64,000 nt of DNA from UKL13-2 sp038206765 (GCA_038206765.1 JBBRAM010000004.1:124001-188000), one strand, 5' to 3'. Positions 1-9,422 are shown, counted from the stretch's first letter. Made by a program: numbers and translations. Notes: a model not told the origin generated them from the sequence alone.

Positions 1-1
1 C

Positions 2-574
2 ACTCCGCTATGGCCACAGTGCGAACCATTGGCGCGTTATCTCGGTGCCGTTGCCACCTTGCTCGCTACCGAGTCTGGCGACAGCCCGTTCGATGAAGCG
101 TGCTCGCAAACGTGGTGGCAGCTCGCAGCAAAATTTCCCAACAAACCCATCCCCATGGCGTGCCTGTCGGTTACCGTTGAACTGCGCGGATTGGCCGACG
201 TAAGCCACCCGCAAGCGGAAGCCGATGCGGATCGCATCATTGATTTTTTGAAACACCGTGGTGTAGTGAAAGGTAACGCTTCGCCGCTACCGCCGCTCAA
301 ATACCCCGCTACGCCGCTGGCCGGTTCTGAACCCATCATTACGCCTTCGAGTGGGGTGGTTGCCTATTTGCTGCAGCCGGGTGATTACGCGAAAAAGGGC
401 GATGTAATTGCCGAGGTCATTAACCCGATTAGCGGCGATGTGTATCAGGCTAAATCTGGTTGCGACGGGGTGCTGTATGCGCAAGAAAACCGCCATTTTG
501 CAGTGGCTGGTATGCGGCTTGCCAAAGTGGCGGGGGCGACGGCTTTTCGTTCTGGCAAACTGTTGAGCGCGTGA
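2..574 (+). CDS. Succinylglutamate desuccinylase/aspartoacylase-family protein, AotO-like (3' part only)
   Basis: The reading frame is open at the left edge, so the N-terminal part with the zinc site is outside the window; 190 residues are visible. They include the VTVELRG segment typical of the aspartoacylase/AstE metallocarboxypeptidase-like family, followed by a C-terminal beta-rich region with the pattern GDYAKKGDVIAEVINP, which resembles a lipoyl/biotinyl-like barrel seen in this subfamily. An ABC ATPase starts 8 bases downstream and an AraC-type regulator follows. That order matches the aotO-aotP-argR end of the Pseudomonas arginine/ornithine uptake operon (known arrangement). The enzyme could hydrolyse an N-acyl amino acid, but its substrate cannot be read from this part. 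Whether it also serves as the missing AstE is open. Confidence 0.75.
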   Translation, partial: TPLWPQCEPLARYLGAVATLLATESGDSPFDEACSQTWWQLAAKFPNKPIPMACLSVTVELRGLADVSHPQAEADADRIIDFLKHRGVVKGNASPLPPLKYPATPLAGSEPIITPSSGVVAYLLQPGDYAKKGDVIAEVINPISGDVYQAKSGCDGVLYAQENRHFAVAGMRLAKVAGATAFRSGKLLSA

Positions 575-581
575 TACTGAC

Positions 582-1355
582 ATGACAACGACCCCAAAAT
601 TAACTGTTCAAAATCTGCATAAACGCTACGCCGATAACGAAGTGCTAAAAGGCGTCTCGTTGGAAGCTCAAGCGGGTGACGTGATCAGCGTGATCGGCTC
701 GTCTGGTTCTGGCAAAAGTACGATGCTGCGCTGTATTAATTTGCTCGAACAACCCAATCAAGGCACCATTGCTCTGAACGGTGAAACTCTGGCACTGATT
801 GCCGACCGCGATGGCTCTTTAAAGGCAGGTGATGCCAAGCAGTTACAGCGGATGCGTGCCAAGCTGGCGATGGTGTTCCAGCACTTCAATTTGTGGGCGC
901 ATATGACGGCACTCGAGAACGTCATCGAAGCGCCGATCCATGTGCTGGGTCTGTCGAAAGACGAGGCAATTGCCCGTGCCGAGCGCTATCTGGAACGGGT
1001 TGGCGTGTCGCATCGCGCCGCGATGTATCCCGCACATTTGTCGGGTGGCGAACAGCAGCGCGTCGCAATTGCCCGCGCGTTGGCGATGGAGCCGGAAGTG
1101 ATGTTGTTCGATGAGCCCACCTCGGCGCTCGACCCGGAACTGGTGGGCGAGGTACTCAAGGTGATGCGTGATCTGGCGACGGAAGGCCGCACGATGGTGG
1201 TGGTGACGCATGAAATGGGCTTTGCACGCGAGGTCTCCAACCGCGTGATTTTCCTCCACAAGGGTTTGATTGAAGAATCTGGCGACCCTCGCCAAGTGCT
1301 CGCCAACCCGCAAAGTGAACGACTTAGACAGTTTCTCTCTGGTAGCCTAAAATAA
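582..1355 (+). CDS. aotP: Polar amino-acid ABC transporter ATP-binding protein, AotP/HisP type
   Basis: Cytoplasmic ATPase that would drive uptake of arginine/ornithine or a related basic amino acid with membrane partners lying left of the window. At 257 residues it has the usual family length. Walker A is GSSGSGKST (39-47), the Q-loop lies in VFQHFNLW, the signature LSGGEQQR starts at residue 153, Walker B VMLFDE is at 173-178, and the switch histidine lies in VVTHEMGFA. The HFNLWAHMTALENV stretch is characteristic of the HisP/ArtP/AotP group. It sits between an AotO-like gene and an ArgR-type regulator, which argues for the aot assignment over hisP. The start ATG follows the upstream stop by 7 bases, so co-translation is likely. 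Confidence 0.88.
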   Translation: MTTTPKLTVQNLHKRYADNEVLKGVSLEAQAGDVISVIGSSGSGKSTMLRCINLLEQPNQGTIALNGETLALIADRDGSLKAGDAKQLQRMRAKLAMVFQHFNLWAHMTALENVIEAPIHVLGLSKDEAIARAERYLERVGVSHRAAMYPAHLSGGEQQRVAIARALAMEPEVMLFDEPTSALDPELVGEVLKVMRDLATEGRTMVVVTHEMGFAREVSNRVIFLHKGLIEESGDPRQVLANPQSERLRQFLSGSLK

Positions 1356-1370
1356 GGGTTTTACACGGCG

Positions 1371-2483
1371 TTGCGTTGCCACAGTTGGTGGCGCGGCGAA
1401 CAGGCTAGTGTGCATTTAAACTCCCCGCCAATTCCTCTGCCAGCGCAGCATTACAAGCAAACCCAGTTGCCCCTGAGTGTTGGTTTTTTTCTGCTGCCAC
1501 AATTTTCACTGGTTTCGCTTAGCGGTGCGCTCGATGCGTTGTCGCGGGCGAACGATGTGCTTGGCAAAATAGCCTTCAAACTGAGTTTGTTTTCTGGCGA
1601 CGGTGCACCTGTAGCCAGCAGCAGCGGCGCGGAAATAGTCGTTCAGGGCAGCTTAAAAAAAATTGAAAACAGCCCAAACGCGAGTCCTGTAGCGCATCTT
1701 GATGCATTGTTTGTCGTCAGCGACGCGCCTCTGCCTCAGCATGGCCATGAACCGCTCATCGCTCTTCTGCAAGACTTTGAGCTATCAAAAAAAATGATTG
1801 GTGGTTTTGGTACCGGGTCTTATCTGCTGGCGCGGGCGCAACTATTGAATGCTTACCGAAGCACGATTCATTGGTCGTATTCAAGCCTGTTTGCGGAGGA
1901 TTTTCCGCTGGCCGTCGTGTCAACCAATTTGTTTGAAATCGATCGTGATCGCCTCACCTGCGCCAGCGGGAGTGCTAGTTTTGACATGATGCTGGCGTGG
2001 ATTGGGCAGTGCTTGCCGGCAGAGGTCGGCGAGGAGGTGGTGGCTGAATTGGTTGACTATTTTGGCGTTGAGCGCCAGCGCACCTCGAAGGAGCACCAAC
2101 GGGTGCCGTTATCGGCGCGTATTGGTGGCGGCCAGCCGAAATTGACCGAAGCGGTTTCGCTGATGGAAGCGAATTTTGAAGAACCATTGCCAACTGAGGA
2201 GATCGCGCGTTTGGTGGGGGTTTCCAGACGGCAACTGGAACGTTTGTTTAAGCAGTATTTGAACAGCTTGCCATCGCGTTATTATTTGGAGCTTCGCCTC
2301 ACTCGCGCGAGGCAATTATTACAGCAGACCAGCCAATCGATATTACAGATTGGGCTTTCATGCGGATTTTCGTCGGGGCCACATTTTTCGAGCGCTTATC
2401 GCAATCATTTTGGCATTACGCCCCGCGAACAGCGTACCCAGCGTCTGAGCGCCGGCAATAACGTGATGACTGGTGCAAAATGA
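1371..2483 (+). CDS. argR: AraC-family arginine-responsive regulator, ArgR/GlxA type
   Basis: Transcription factor of the GlxA group. The N-terminal half (about residues 35-220) resembles a DJ-1/PfpI amidase-like ligand domain, and the C-terminal third carries two AraC helix-turn-helix motifs (EEIARLVGVSRRQLERLFKQY and SILQIGLSCGFSSGPHFSSAYRNHFGITP). Following the aotP-like gene and preceding the succinyltransferase pathway, it matches the Pseudomonas ArgR that activates aot and aru operons (known). The start is uncertain: the longest form begins at TTG 1371 and a GTG lies at 1410; neither has a strong ribosome site. It probably responds to arginine and acts on the astC promoter region just downstream, where a 13-bp tandem repeat lies (inference). 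Confidence 0.8.
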   Translation: MRCHSWWRGEQASVHLNSPPIPLPAQHYKQTQLPLSVGFFLLPQFSLVSLSGALDALSRANDVLGKIAFKLSLFSGDGAPVASSSGAEIVVQGSLKKIENSPNASPVAHLDALFVVSDAPLPQHGHEPLIALLQDFELSKKMIGGFGTGSYLLARAQLLNAYRSTIHWSYSSLFAEDFPLAVVSTNLFEIDRDRLTCASGSASFDMMLAWIGQCLPAEVGEEVVAELVDYFGVERQRTSKEHQRVPLSARIGGGQPKLTEAVSLMEANFEEPLPTEEIARLVGVSRRQLERLFKQYLNSLPSRYYLELRLTRARQLLQQTSQSILQIGLSCGFSSGPHFSSAYRNHFGITPREQRTQRLSAGNNVMTGAK

Positions 2484-2484
2484 T

Positions 2485-2523
2485 GCCTTATAAATCTGCC
2501 TTATAAATCTGCCTTATAAATCT
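2485..2523 (+). repeat. 13-bp tandem repeat, 3 copies, between argR and astC
   Basis: Three perfect copies of GCCTTATAAATCT stand end to end, starting two bases after the argR stop codon. They lie about 85 bases upstream of the astC start. Direct repeats in front of a catabolic operon can be regulator half-sites, but replication slippage is an equally simple origin. No terminator is seen in this 123-base gap. Confidence 0.9.
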
Positions 2524-2606
2524 GTGTCGCTTTCCTGATATGCCAAAAAAGTCCAACCGCCTTACAATTCAACCATCGCAAAATATTTTAAGTATAGGAA
2601 TGCATC

Positions 2607-3920
2607 ATGACCGCCGAATGTAAGCCACAGCTTCTCAACACCAAACCATCACACACCGCGCCCCTTGCTGGCGAAGCGATTACTCGTTCCACCTTCGATC
2701 AGGTGATGGTGCCAAACTACGCACCAGCATCGTTCATCCCTGTTCGCGGCCACGGATCACGGGTTTGGGATCAGGCGGGGCGTGAGTATATTGATTTCGC
2801 CGGCGGTATTGCGGTCACCTCAGTTGGCCATACGCATCCTAAGGTGGTTAAAGCATTGACCGACCAAGCCAATAAAATTTGGCATGTCGCCAACGTGCTG
2901 ACCAATGAGCCTGCCTTGGCGCTGGCGCAGTCGCTGGTCGAAAAAACCTTTGCTGAACGGGTATTTTTTTGTAATTCTGGCGCTGAGGCAAACGAAGCCG
3001 CCTTAAAGCTCGCTCGTAAAGTAGCATCCGATAATTTCCCAAGTCCGGACGCTACGCATGGGGAAACCGAAAAATATGAAATCGTTGCCTGCTTGAATTC
3101 ATTTCATGGCCGCACGTTGTTTACGGTGAGCGCCGGTGGTCAGCCAAAGTATTCGCAAGGTTTTGGACCACTTCCAGGCGGCATCAAGCATGTGCCGTTT
3201 AACGATATTGAGGCCCTCACGGCGGCGGTGTCAGATAAAACCTGCGCGGTGATTGTCGAGCCGATTCAGGGCGAGGGTGGCATCACAGCCGCTACCAAGG
3301 AATACCTGCACGCCATTCGTGAGCTTTGCGATAAGCATCAAGCACTGATGATTTTTGATGAGGTGCAGAGTGGTGCAGGCCGTACTGGCTCGCTATATGC
3401 GTACATGAATTGTTGCGCAGTCCCTGATATTTTGACGACGGCAAAAGGCTTGGGTGGCGGCTTCCCGATTGGCGCCATGTTGACGACTGAAAAATGGGCT
3501 GCGCATTTTGGTGTCGGTTCGCACGGTACCACGTACGGCGGCAATCCGCTCGCTTGCGCAGTAGGTCTGGCCGTGCTTGATATCGTGAGTGCACCCGAAA
3601 CACTTAAGAATGTCCATGTGCGCCACGATCAGTTTTTTGCAGCCCTTCAGGAGATCAACCGAAAATATAATATTTTCAAAGAGGTGCGCGGGCAGGGATT
3701 GTTGATTGGAGCCGAGCTAGTTGAAAAGTGGGCTGGGCGCGGCAAGGATTTTGTCGCGGCGTGCGCAAAGCAAGGGTTGCTGATTTTGATTGCTGGACCC
3801 AATGTGTTGCGCTTCGCACCTTCGTTGCTGATTGCGTCGGAAGATGTGGAGCAGGGCATGAAGCGATTTGATGCAGCCGTTGCCGAGCTGCTCGCGTCAG
3901 AAACCTCGGTTGCCGCGTAG
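2607..3920 (+). CDS. astC: Succinylornithine transaminase (AST pathway)
   Basis: PLP-dependent class III aminotransferase that converts N2-succinylornithine plus 2-oxoglutarate into succinylglutamate semialdehyde plus glutamate. At 437 residues it is about 30 longer than usual, because of an N-terminal extension before the conserved VPNYAPASFIPVRGHGSRVWD start region. Motifs seen: the FCNSGAEANEAALKLARK cofactor loop, SFHGRT, the IFDEVQ segment with the PLP-ring aspartate, and the Schiff-base lysine K280 in TTAKGLGGGFP. The ATG is supported by AGGAA six bases upstream. It heads the aruCFGDB-like operon. By sequence alone it could also act on acetylornithine (ArgD); the context decides for AstC. 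Confidence 0.88.
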   Translation: MTAECKPQLLNTKPSHTAPLAGEAITRSTFDQVMVPNYAPASFIPVRGHGSRVWDQAGREYIDFAGGIAVTSVGHTHPKVVKALTDQANKIWHVANVLTNEPALALAQSLVEKTFAERVFFCNSGAEANEAALKLARKVASDNFPSPDATHGETEKYEIVACLNSFHGRTLFTVSAGGQPKYSQGFGPLPGGIKHVPFNDIEALTAAVSDKTCAVIVEPIQGEGGITAATKEYLHAIRELCDKHQALMIFDEVQSGAGRTGSLYAYMNCCAVPDILTTAKGLGGGFPIGAMLTTEKWAAHFGVGSHGTTYGGNPLACAVGLAVLDIVSAPETLKNVHVRHDQFFAALQEINRKYNIFKEVRGQGLLIGAELVEKWAGRGKDFVAACAKQGLLILIAGPNVLRFAPSLLIASEDVEQGMKRFDAAVAELLASETSVAA

Positions 3921-3949
3921 TCAATGTGTACTCATTTGAACTTTTCTAG

Positions 3950-5023
3950 ATGATTATTCTCCGCCCCTGTGAAATGTCCGACCTGCCCGAGATTGAACGC
4001 ATCGCGGCGGTGAGCGCGGTTGGCATTACGTCGCTACCGCCAGACCATGAAAAACTTTACGATAAAATTCGCTCGTCCGTCCATTCATTCTCAACTGAGG
4101 TCGATGTCAATGGCGAAGAGATTTACTTTTTTGTTTTGGAAAACACCGCAACAGGCGCGATCATCGGCACGAGCGGGATCGTCGCATCGGCGGGCTTTCA
4201 TGACCGTTTTTATAGTTACCGAAATGAAATTATTGTTCACGCTTCGCAAGAGCTAAAAGTGAGCAACAAAATTCACGCGCTGCACCTCTGCCATGATTTG
4301 ACCGGGCTTTCGTTGCTGACCTCGTTCTACATTGATCCGGCTTATGCACACGGAGAGTGGCCGCAGTTGCTATCTCGTGCGAGGTTGCTCTTTATGGCGG
4401 AATTTCCGCAACGTTTTGCCGAAAAACTGGCGGCTGAGAATCCGGGCCTTTGCGATGAAAACGGAAATTCACCGTTTTGGAACGCGGTTGGTCGCCGGTT
4501 TTTCAATATGGAATATCCGCAAGCCGAGCAACTGTCCGGCGGACGCAGCAAAACCTTCATTGCTGAGCTCATGCCGCAATATCCGATTTATGTGCCGCTG
4601 CTGCCAGCCGATGCACAGTTGGCAATTGGTCAGCTGCACCCGGTGGCGGATCTACCGTTTTCGATTTTACTGGATGAGGGTTTTGAGCCAGACACGTACA
4701 TCGATATTTTCGATGGCGGACCAACTGTGGAAGCGCGTTTGCAAACGCTCCGTACCATTCAAACCAATCGTCGTTTGCGAGTAAAAATTTCCAACGACGC
4801 GCCGTCGCTAACTGCGGCAACTTCGGTCACCGCTACGCCCACATCCTATTTGGTGGCAAGTGCGACGACCAGTGCCTTTCGCGCCACGATTGCGCCAGCC
4901 TTAGTTGATGGTGATGCCGTTCTTATTACGCCACAAGTGGCGGCAACACTGCAACTACAAGAGGGCGATGCCGTACGCGTCGCGCCGGTTGGGACGTACA
5001 CGAGCTCGGGACCGAATTCATGA
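3950..5023 (+). CDS. aruF: Arginine N-succinyltransferase, first subunit (AruF type)
   Basis: First step of the arginine succinyltransferase pathway: arginine plus succinyl-CoA gives N2-succinylarginine. The 357-residue protein begins with IILRPCEMSDLPEIERIAAVSAVGITSLP, the family N-terminus, and contains the conserved FYSYRNEIIVHAS, FYIDPAYAHGEWPQLLSRARLLFMAEFP and FIAELMPQYPIY blocks. The next gene is a clear paralogue and overlaps by 4 bases (ATGA). This mirrors the two-subunit enzyme AruF/AruG of Pseudomonas, whereas enterobacteria have one AstA. The C-terminal 60 residues are less conserved and rich in Ala/Thr. Confidence 0.88.
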   Translation: MIILRPCEMSDLPEIERIAAVSAVGITSLPPDHEKLYDKIRSSVHSFSTEVDVNGEEIYFFVLENTATGAIIGTSGIVASAGFHDRFYSYRNEIIVHASQELKVSNKIHALHLCHDLTGLSLLTSFYIDPAYAHGEWPQLLSRARLLFMAEFPQRFAEKLAAENPGLCDENGNSPFWNAVGRRFFNMEYPQAEQLSGGRSKTFIAELMPQYPIYVPLLPADAQLAIGQLHPVADLPFSILLDEGFEPDTYIDIFDGGPTVEARLQTLRTIQTNRRLRVKISNDAPSLTAATSVTATPTSYLVASATTSAFRATIAPALVDGDAVLITPQVAATLQLQEGDAVRVAPVGTYTSSGPNS

Positions 5024-6129
5024 GCGCGGCAATGATGATCATCCGTCCGATTGCCGCTGGCGATCTAAGCGCGCTGTTGCAGCTGGCCCGCAATGCTGGT
5101 GTCGGCCTCACGACTTTGCCTGCAAATGAAGTATTGCTCAAAGCCCGTATCGACGCATCACTCGCCTCGTTCGCGGGCACGGCGCACCGCGCAGATCAAA
5201 TTTTCGTTTTCGTCATGGAAGAAATTACGGACAATGCCTCCGAGGCAAGCGAAAATTCGGCGAACAAAATTGTCGGTATCTGCGCCATTGCCGCCGCCGT
5301 CGGTTTGCGCCAGCCCTGGTATTCCTATCGCGTGGGACAGGTTGTTCATGCCTCACAAGATCTCGGCATTTTTACGCAAACACCGACGCTCTTTTTGTCG
5401 AATGACCACACGGGTCATAGCGAACTATGTTCATTGTTTTTAGATTCGGAATATCGCATTGGGAAAAACGGCAGTATGTTATCGAAATGCCGCTTTTTAT
5501 TCATCGCCCAGTTCCGAGAATTATTTGCTAAAAAAATGATTGCTGAATTGCGTGGTGTGTCTGATGCCGAGGGCAAATCGCCATTTTGGGAAAGCTTGGG
5601 GCGGCATTTCTTCTCGATGGATTTTAAAGATGCTGATTATTTAACAGGCATTGGTAAAAAATCCTTTGTTGCCGAGCTAATGCCAAAACATCCGCTTTAC
5701 AGCTCGTTCCTTACGCCCGAAGCGCAAGCCGTGATTGGGCAAACCCACGAACTGACTCGTCCGGCCCAGGCCATGCTGGAAGCTGAGGGCTTTCGCTATG
5801 AGGGCCATGTTGATATTTTTGATGCCGGCCCGGCGGTGGAATGCGATGTCGGTGATATTGATGCGGTGGTGAAGAGCCGGCTTTTTACAGTGGTCGTCGG
5901 TTCAGATACGGATTTCGATGCGCGATCAGACGCTCAATCGGCTGCGTTAAAAATAAATTACCTCGTTGCCAACATATCGCTTGCAAAGTTTCGCGTGCTG
6001 TTGGTTCGGGCGTTGCCTGCTGGAGAATCGCTCCGGTTATCGACGAACGAGGCCGCCGCGCTGGGTATCAAAGGTGGGGACACCGTTCGTGGCGTGCCGC
6101 TATCGCCAAAAGATCGTGTCGTTTCTTAA
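5020..6129 (+). CDS. aruG: Arginine N-succinyltransferase, second subunit (AruG type)
   Basis: Paralogue of the preceding gene and expected partner in a heteromeric succinyltransferase. It is 369 residues long with the same block order: MIIRPIAAGDLSALLQLARNAGVGLTTLP at the N-terminus, then PWYSYRVGQVVHAS, LFLDSEYRIGKNGSMLSKCRFLFIAQF, and FVAELMPKHPLY followed by VDIFDAGP. The start overlaps the aruF stop (ATGA at 5020), so translation is probably coupled. Methionines at residues 5 and 6 (5032, 5035) are alternative starts. A 192-base gap follows before astD. It shows no clear terminator and holds part of a GC-rich palindrome-like stretch near 6230. Confidence 0.87.
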   Translation: MSAAMMIIRPIAAGDLSALLQLARNAGVGLTTLPANEVLLKARIDASLASFAGTAHRADQIFVFVMEEITDNASEASENSANKIVGICAIAAAVGLRQPWYSYRVGQVVHASQDLGIFTQTPTLFLSNDHTGHSELCSLFLDSEYRIGKNGSMLSKCRFLFIAQFRELFAKKMIAELRGVSDAEGKSPFWESLGRHFFSMDFKDADYLTGIGKKSFVAELMPKHPLYSSFLTPEAQAVIGQTHELTRPAQAMLEAEGFRYEGHVDIFDAGPAVECDVGDIDAVVKSRLFTVVVGSDTDFDARSDAQSAALKINYLVANISLAKFRVLLVRALPAGESLRLSTNEAAALGIKGGDTVRGVPLSPKDRVVS

Positions 6130-6321
6130 TTCGCTTTCTCTATTGGCGCCGGTAAAAAAGTGCAAACCGCTCGTTATATAAAAGAGGTTCGAACGATTGT
6201 TAGTTGCCCACACTGCATCCATTAACCGTCAAAACCCCGCGCCAGCACTGCCGTTTCAGCCATTTCCTCCGTCTTCCCCATCACTTTTTAAATCGTTTCA
6301 TCGTCAACTCAGAATTAATTT

Positions 6322-7782
6322 ATGACCACAAACTATATTAACGGCCAATGGCAGGCGGGTGAGGGTGCCCAGTTTTCATCCAGCAATCCCGCAACGAATG
6401 CGCTGGTGTGGCAAGGCTGCGCAGCATCGGCTCACGATGTTGCCCAGGCGGCTCATGCCGCACGCGCCGCTTTCGCGACATGGTCGTTAACGACTTTCGA
6501 ACAACGTGAAGCGATCGTTAAAAAATTCGCACAGCTATTGGGCGAACATAAAACAAACCTTGCTGAAACCATTGGCCGTGAAACCGGAAAGCCAATGTGG
6601 GAGGCGCTGACAGAAGTGGCAACCATGGTAGGTAAGATTGCTATTTCGATTGCCAGTTATCAAGAGCGAACAGGGACAAAAACCGTACCGCAGCCCGAAG
6701 GTGCGGCAACGCTCCGCCATCGTCCGCATGGTGTGGTGGCGGTTTTCGGCCCGTATAACTTCCCCGGCCATTTGCCGAACGGGCATATTGTTCCGGCTTT
6801 GCTGGCGGGTAATACGGTAATTTTTAAACCCAGCGAATTGGCACCCGCAAGTGCCGAGGCCACCGTTAAAATTTGGGAAGCAGCCGGGCTGCCTGCCGGT
6901 GTATTGAATCTTGTACAGGGTGCACGCAACACCGGCGTGGCTTTAGCGAACAATGCCGAAGTTGATGGCCTCTTTTTTACCGGCAGCTCAATCACCGGGC
7001 ATGCACTGCATCAACAATTCGCCGGTTTGCCCAATAAAATTCTCGCGTTAGAGATGGGTGGCAACAATGCGTTGATCATTGGTACGGTTAGTAATACCGA
7101 TGCGGCGGTTCATCACATTGTTCAATCCGCGTTCATCTCGGCTGGCCAGCGCTGCACCTGTGCGCGGCGCTTGCTTGTCCCCCAAGGAGACGCAGGCGAC
7201 AAACTGCTAGCGCGTCTAGTCGATGTGGCATCACGTTTGACTGTCGGTGCATTTGATGCCGAGCCATCCCCTTTCATGGGCGCAGTCGTTTCTTTAAAAG
7301 CCGCGCAATCACTGCTCGCCGCACAAGCTGATTTTTTAAAACGCGGCGCGAAGTCACTACTTGAAATGAAATCCCTGCAACCGGGAACCGCGTTACTATC
7401 GGCCGCTATCATCGACACCACCAACATTGATATACCAGACGAAGAACATTTCGGCCCGTTGCTGCAAGTGATTCGCTATACCGCGTTCGACGACGCAATT
7501 TCAGTGGCCAATAAAACGCGCTATGGTTTGGCGGCGGGCTTGTTGTCAGACGATAAATCGCAATATGAAAAATTTGAGCGCGGCATTCGTGCCGGCATCG
7601 TTAATTGGAACCGCCCACTCACCGGCGCATCGAGCGCCGCGCCGTTTGGCGGCGTGGGTGCGAGTGGCAATCACCGCGCCAGTGCTTATTATGCAGCCGA
7701 TTATTGCTCTTATCCGCAAGCCTCGCTGGAAAGTGAAGCTATCGTCTTGCCCGAAAAATTAAGCCCCGGACTAACGTTATGA
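6322..7782 (+). CDS. astD: Succinylglutamate-semialdehyde dehydrogenase
   Basis: NAD(P)-dependent aldehyde dehydrogenase that oxidises N-succinylglutamate semialdehyde to N-succinylglutamate, the fourth AST step. The 486 residues match the family length. The cofactor segment VFGPYNFPGHLPNGHIVPAL, catalytic Glu244 in LEMGGNN and catalytic Cys278 in GQRCTCARR are all present. The PFGGVGASGNHRASAYYAADYC ending is typical of AstD. The stop overlaps the astB start by 4 bases. No strong Shine-Dalgarno precedes the ATG. Confidence 0.92.
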   Translation: MTTNYINGQWQAGEGAQFSSSNPATNALVWQGCAASAHDVAQAAHAARAAFATWSLTTFEQREAIVKKFAQLLGEHKTNLAETIGRETGKPMWEALTEVATMVGKIAISIASYQERTGTKTVPQPEGAATLRHRPHGVVAVFGPYNFPGHLPNGHIVPALLAGNTVIFKPSELAPASAEATVKIWEAAGLPAGVLNLVQGARNTGVALANNAEVDGLFFTGSSITGHALHQQFAGLPNKILALEMGGNNALIIGTVSNTDAAVHHIVQSAFISAGQRCTCARRLLVPQGDAGDKLLARLVDVASRLTVGAFDAEPSPFMGAVVSLKAAQSLLAAQADFLKRGAKSLLEMKSLQPGTALLSAAIIDTTNIDIPDEEHFGPLLQVIRYTAFDDAISVANKTRYGLAAGLLSDDKSQYEKFERGIRAGIVNWNRPLTGASSAAPFGGVGASGNHRASAYYAADYCSYPQASLESEAIVLPEKLSPGLTL

Positions 7783-9149
7783 ACGCGACGAGCGCCACCA
7801 AAAATGCCTATGAATTTAACTTCGATGGTTTAGTTGGCCCCACCCATAATTACAGTGGCTTATCGTTCGGCAATATCGCCTCCAAAAATAATCAGGGTGC
7901 TGTCGCCAATCCGAAAGTAGCCGCGCTGCAAGGCTTGGCCAAAATGAAAGCGTTGCATGATCGCGGTTTCAAGCAGGGCGTGTTGGCGCCTCATGAGCGG
8001 CCATCCTTGGCAACGCTCCGCTCGCTGGGATTTCTCGGCGATGACGCGGATGTAATTCGCGCCGCAGCTAAACAAGCGCCGCTGTTATTGAGTGGCGCAA
8101 GCTCAGCATCTCCAATGTGGGCGGCCAACGCGGCCACCGTCAGCCCTAGCGCAAATACGCAAGATGGTCGCGTACATTTTACGGCGGCCAATTTAAACAA
8201 TAAGTTTCATCGCTCAATCGAGCACCCCACCACCAGCCGAATCCTGCGTGCTATGTTCCCAAGCAATGCCCACTTTGCGCACCATGCGGCGCTGCTAAGC
8301 TGCCCGCAATTGGGCGATGAGGGCGCTGCAAACCACACCCGTTTTTGCGGCAATGTCGGCGAAGCTGGCTTAGAGTTTTTTGTTTATGGCGCATCAGGCT
8401 TCAACATGCAAGCGCCTGCGCCCAAGCGCTTTCCGGCTCGTCAAACGCTTGAAGCCTCCTTCGCGGTCGCCCGTTTGCATGGCCTCGATGCAACCCGCAC
8501 CGTCTTTGCGCAACAGCATCCCGATGTTATTGATGCGGGCGTATTTCATAATGACGTGATTGCGGTCGGCAACGGCAATGTGTTGTTTTGTCACGAGCAG
8601 GCGTTTTTAAATCAAGCGCAAGTTTATGACGAACTTCGCGCAAAATTTGCCTCAACATCAGCCAAACCTTTTGTCGTTATTGAAGTCAGCACCGCTGATG
8701 TCAGCGTCGCCGATGCGGTGTCAAGCTACCTTTTCAACAGCCAATTGCTAACCCGAGCTGATGGTGAGATGGCATTGGTTGTCCCAGAGGAGTGCCGCGC
8801 CAACACTAGAGTTTGGGCCTATTTGCAAAAACTGCTTGCGCTCACTACACCAATCAAAGAGCTGCTTATTTTCGACCTGCGCGAAAGCATGATGAACGGT
8901 GGCGGACCCGCCTGCTTGCGGCTGCGGGTTGAGCTGAATGCGATTGAGGCTGCCGCCGTAAATCCTGGTGTGTTGATGAGCGATTCGTTATTTGTGACGC
9001 TAAATGCATGGGTTGAAAAGCATTATCGCGATCGTTTAAGCGACGCAGATTTGGCTGACCCTGCGTTGTTGATCGAATGTCGGGCGGCGTTGGATGAGCT
9101 TACGGAAATATTGAAGCTGGGCGTGGTTTATCCTTTTCAATGCGACTAG
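7779..9149 (+). CDS. astB: N-succinylarginine dihydrolase
   Basis: Second AST step: succinylarginine is hydrolysed to succinylornithine, CO2 and ammonia. The 456-residue protein carries the conserved start FNFDGLVGPTHNYSGLSFGN, the LSGASSASPMWAANAATVSP loop, and the catalytic cysteine Cys379 in NGGGPACLRLRVEL. It overlaps astD by 4 bases (ATGA). It is the last gene of the catabolic operon here: no astE follows, and a short GC hairpin begins 27 bases after the stop. About ten extra residues at the N-terminus precede the usual family start. Confidence 0.93.
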   Translation: MNATSATKNAYEFNFDGLVGPTHNYSGLSFGNIASKNNQGAVANPKVAALQGLAKMKALHDRGFKQGVLAPHERPSLATLRSLGFLGDDADVIRAAAKQAPLLLSGASSASPMWAANAATVSPSANTQDGRVHFTAANLNNKFHRSIEHPTTSRILRAMFPSNAHFAHHAALLSCPQLGDEGAANHTRFCGNVGEAGLEFFVYGASGFNMQAPAPKRFPARQTLEASFAVARLHGLDATRTVFAQQHPDVIDAGVFHNDVIAVGNGNVLFCHEQAFLNQAQVYDELRAKFASTSAKPFVVIEVSTADVSVADAVSSYLFNSQLLTRADGEMALVVPEECRANTRVWAYLQKLLALTTPIKELLIFDLRESMMNGGGPACLRLRVELNAIEAAAVNPGVLMSDSLFVTLNAWVEKHYRDRLSDADLADPALLIECRAALDELTEILKLGVVYPFQCD

Positions 9150-9176
9150 ACCAACGGTCAAATAAAAATTCCCTTT

Positions 9177-9190
9177 CCCCCGTTCGGGGG
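9177..9190 (+). terminator. Short GC hairpin after astB, probable terminator
   Basis: CCCCC-GTTC-GGGGG forms a 5-bp stem with a 4-base loop, followed by ATTGTT. The T-run is poor, so efficiency is doubtful, but its place 27 bases after the astB stop fits the end of the ast operon. Confidence 0.5.
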
Positions 9191-9342
9191 ATTGTTAGGC
9201 GTTTCAGCCGATGCTTAAATTGCGTGGCTTTAGAAGCAAGTCATTGCGCGAGCATAGATCGCTCCTTGTATTTCAATCTGTGGTTTGTAGCTCTTAAAAT
9301 GCCTGCACTTGTGGAGCCAAAATACGCAGCTGATATTTGCCG

Positions 9343-9348
9343 TTGACA
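9343..9348 (+). promoter_or_regulatory. Consensus -35 element (TTGACA) upstream of the decayed lipoprotein gene
   Basis: A perfect TTGACA lies about 75 bases before the remnant's ribosome site. No good -10 hexamer is seen at 16-18 bases spacing, so this is only half a promoter and may be chance. Confidence 0.3.
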
Positions 9349-9422
9349 AATATTTTTCTGTTTTGCTCATGCTGATATTTGGCGGAAGCACCTCGTGTTA
9401 TCCAGATTAATTTGGAGGAAAA

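Noticed and set aside
6180..6200. GGTTCGAAC, resembling a tRNA T-arm
   Set aside because: No acceptor stem or cloverleaf can be drawn around it.
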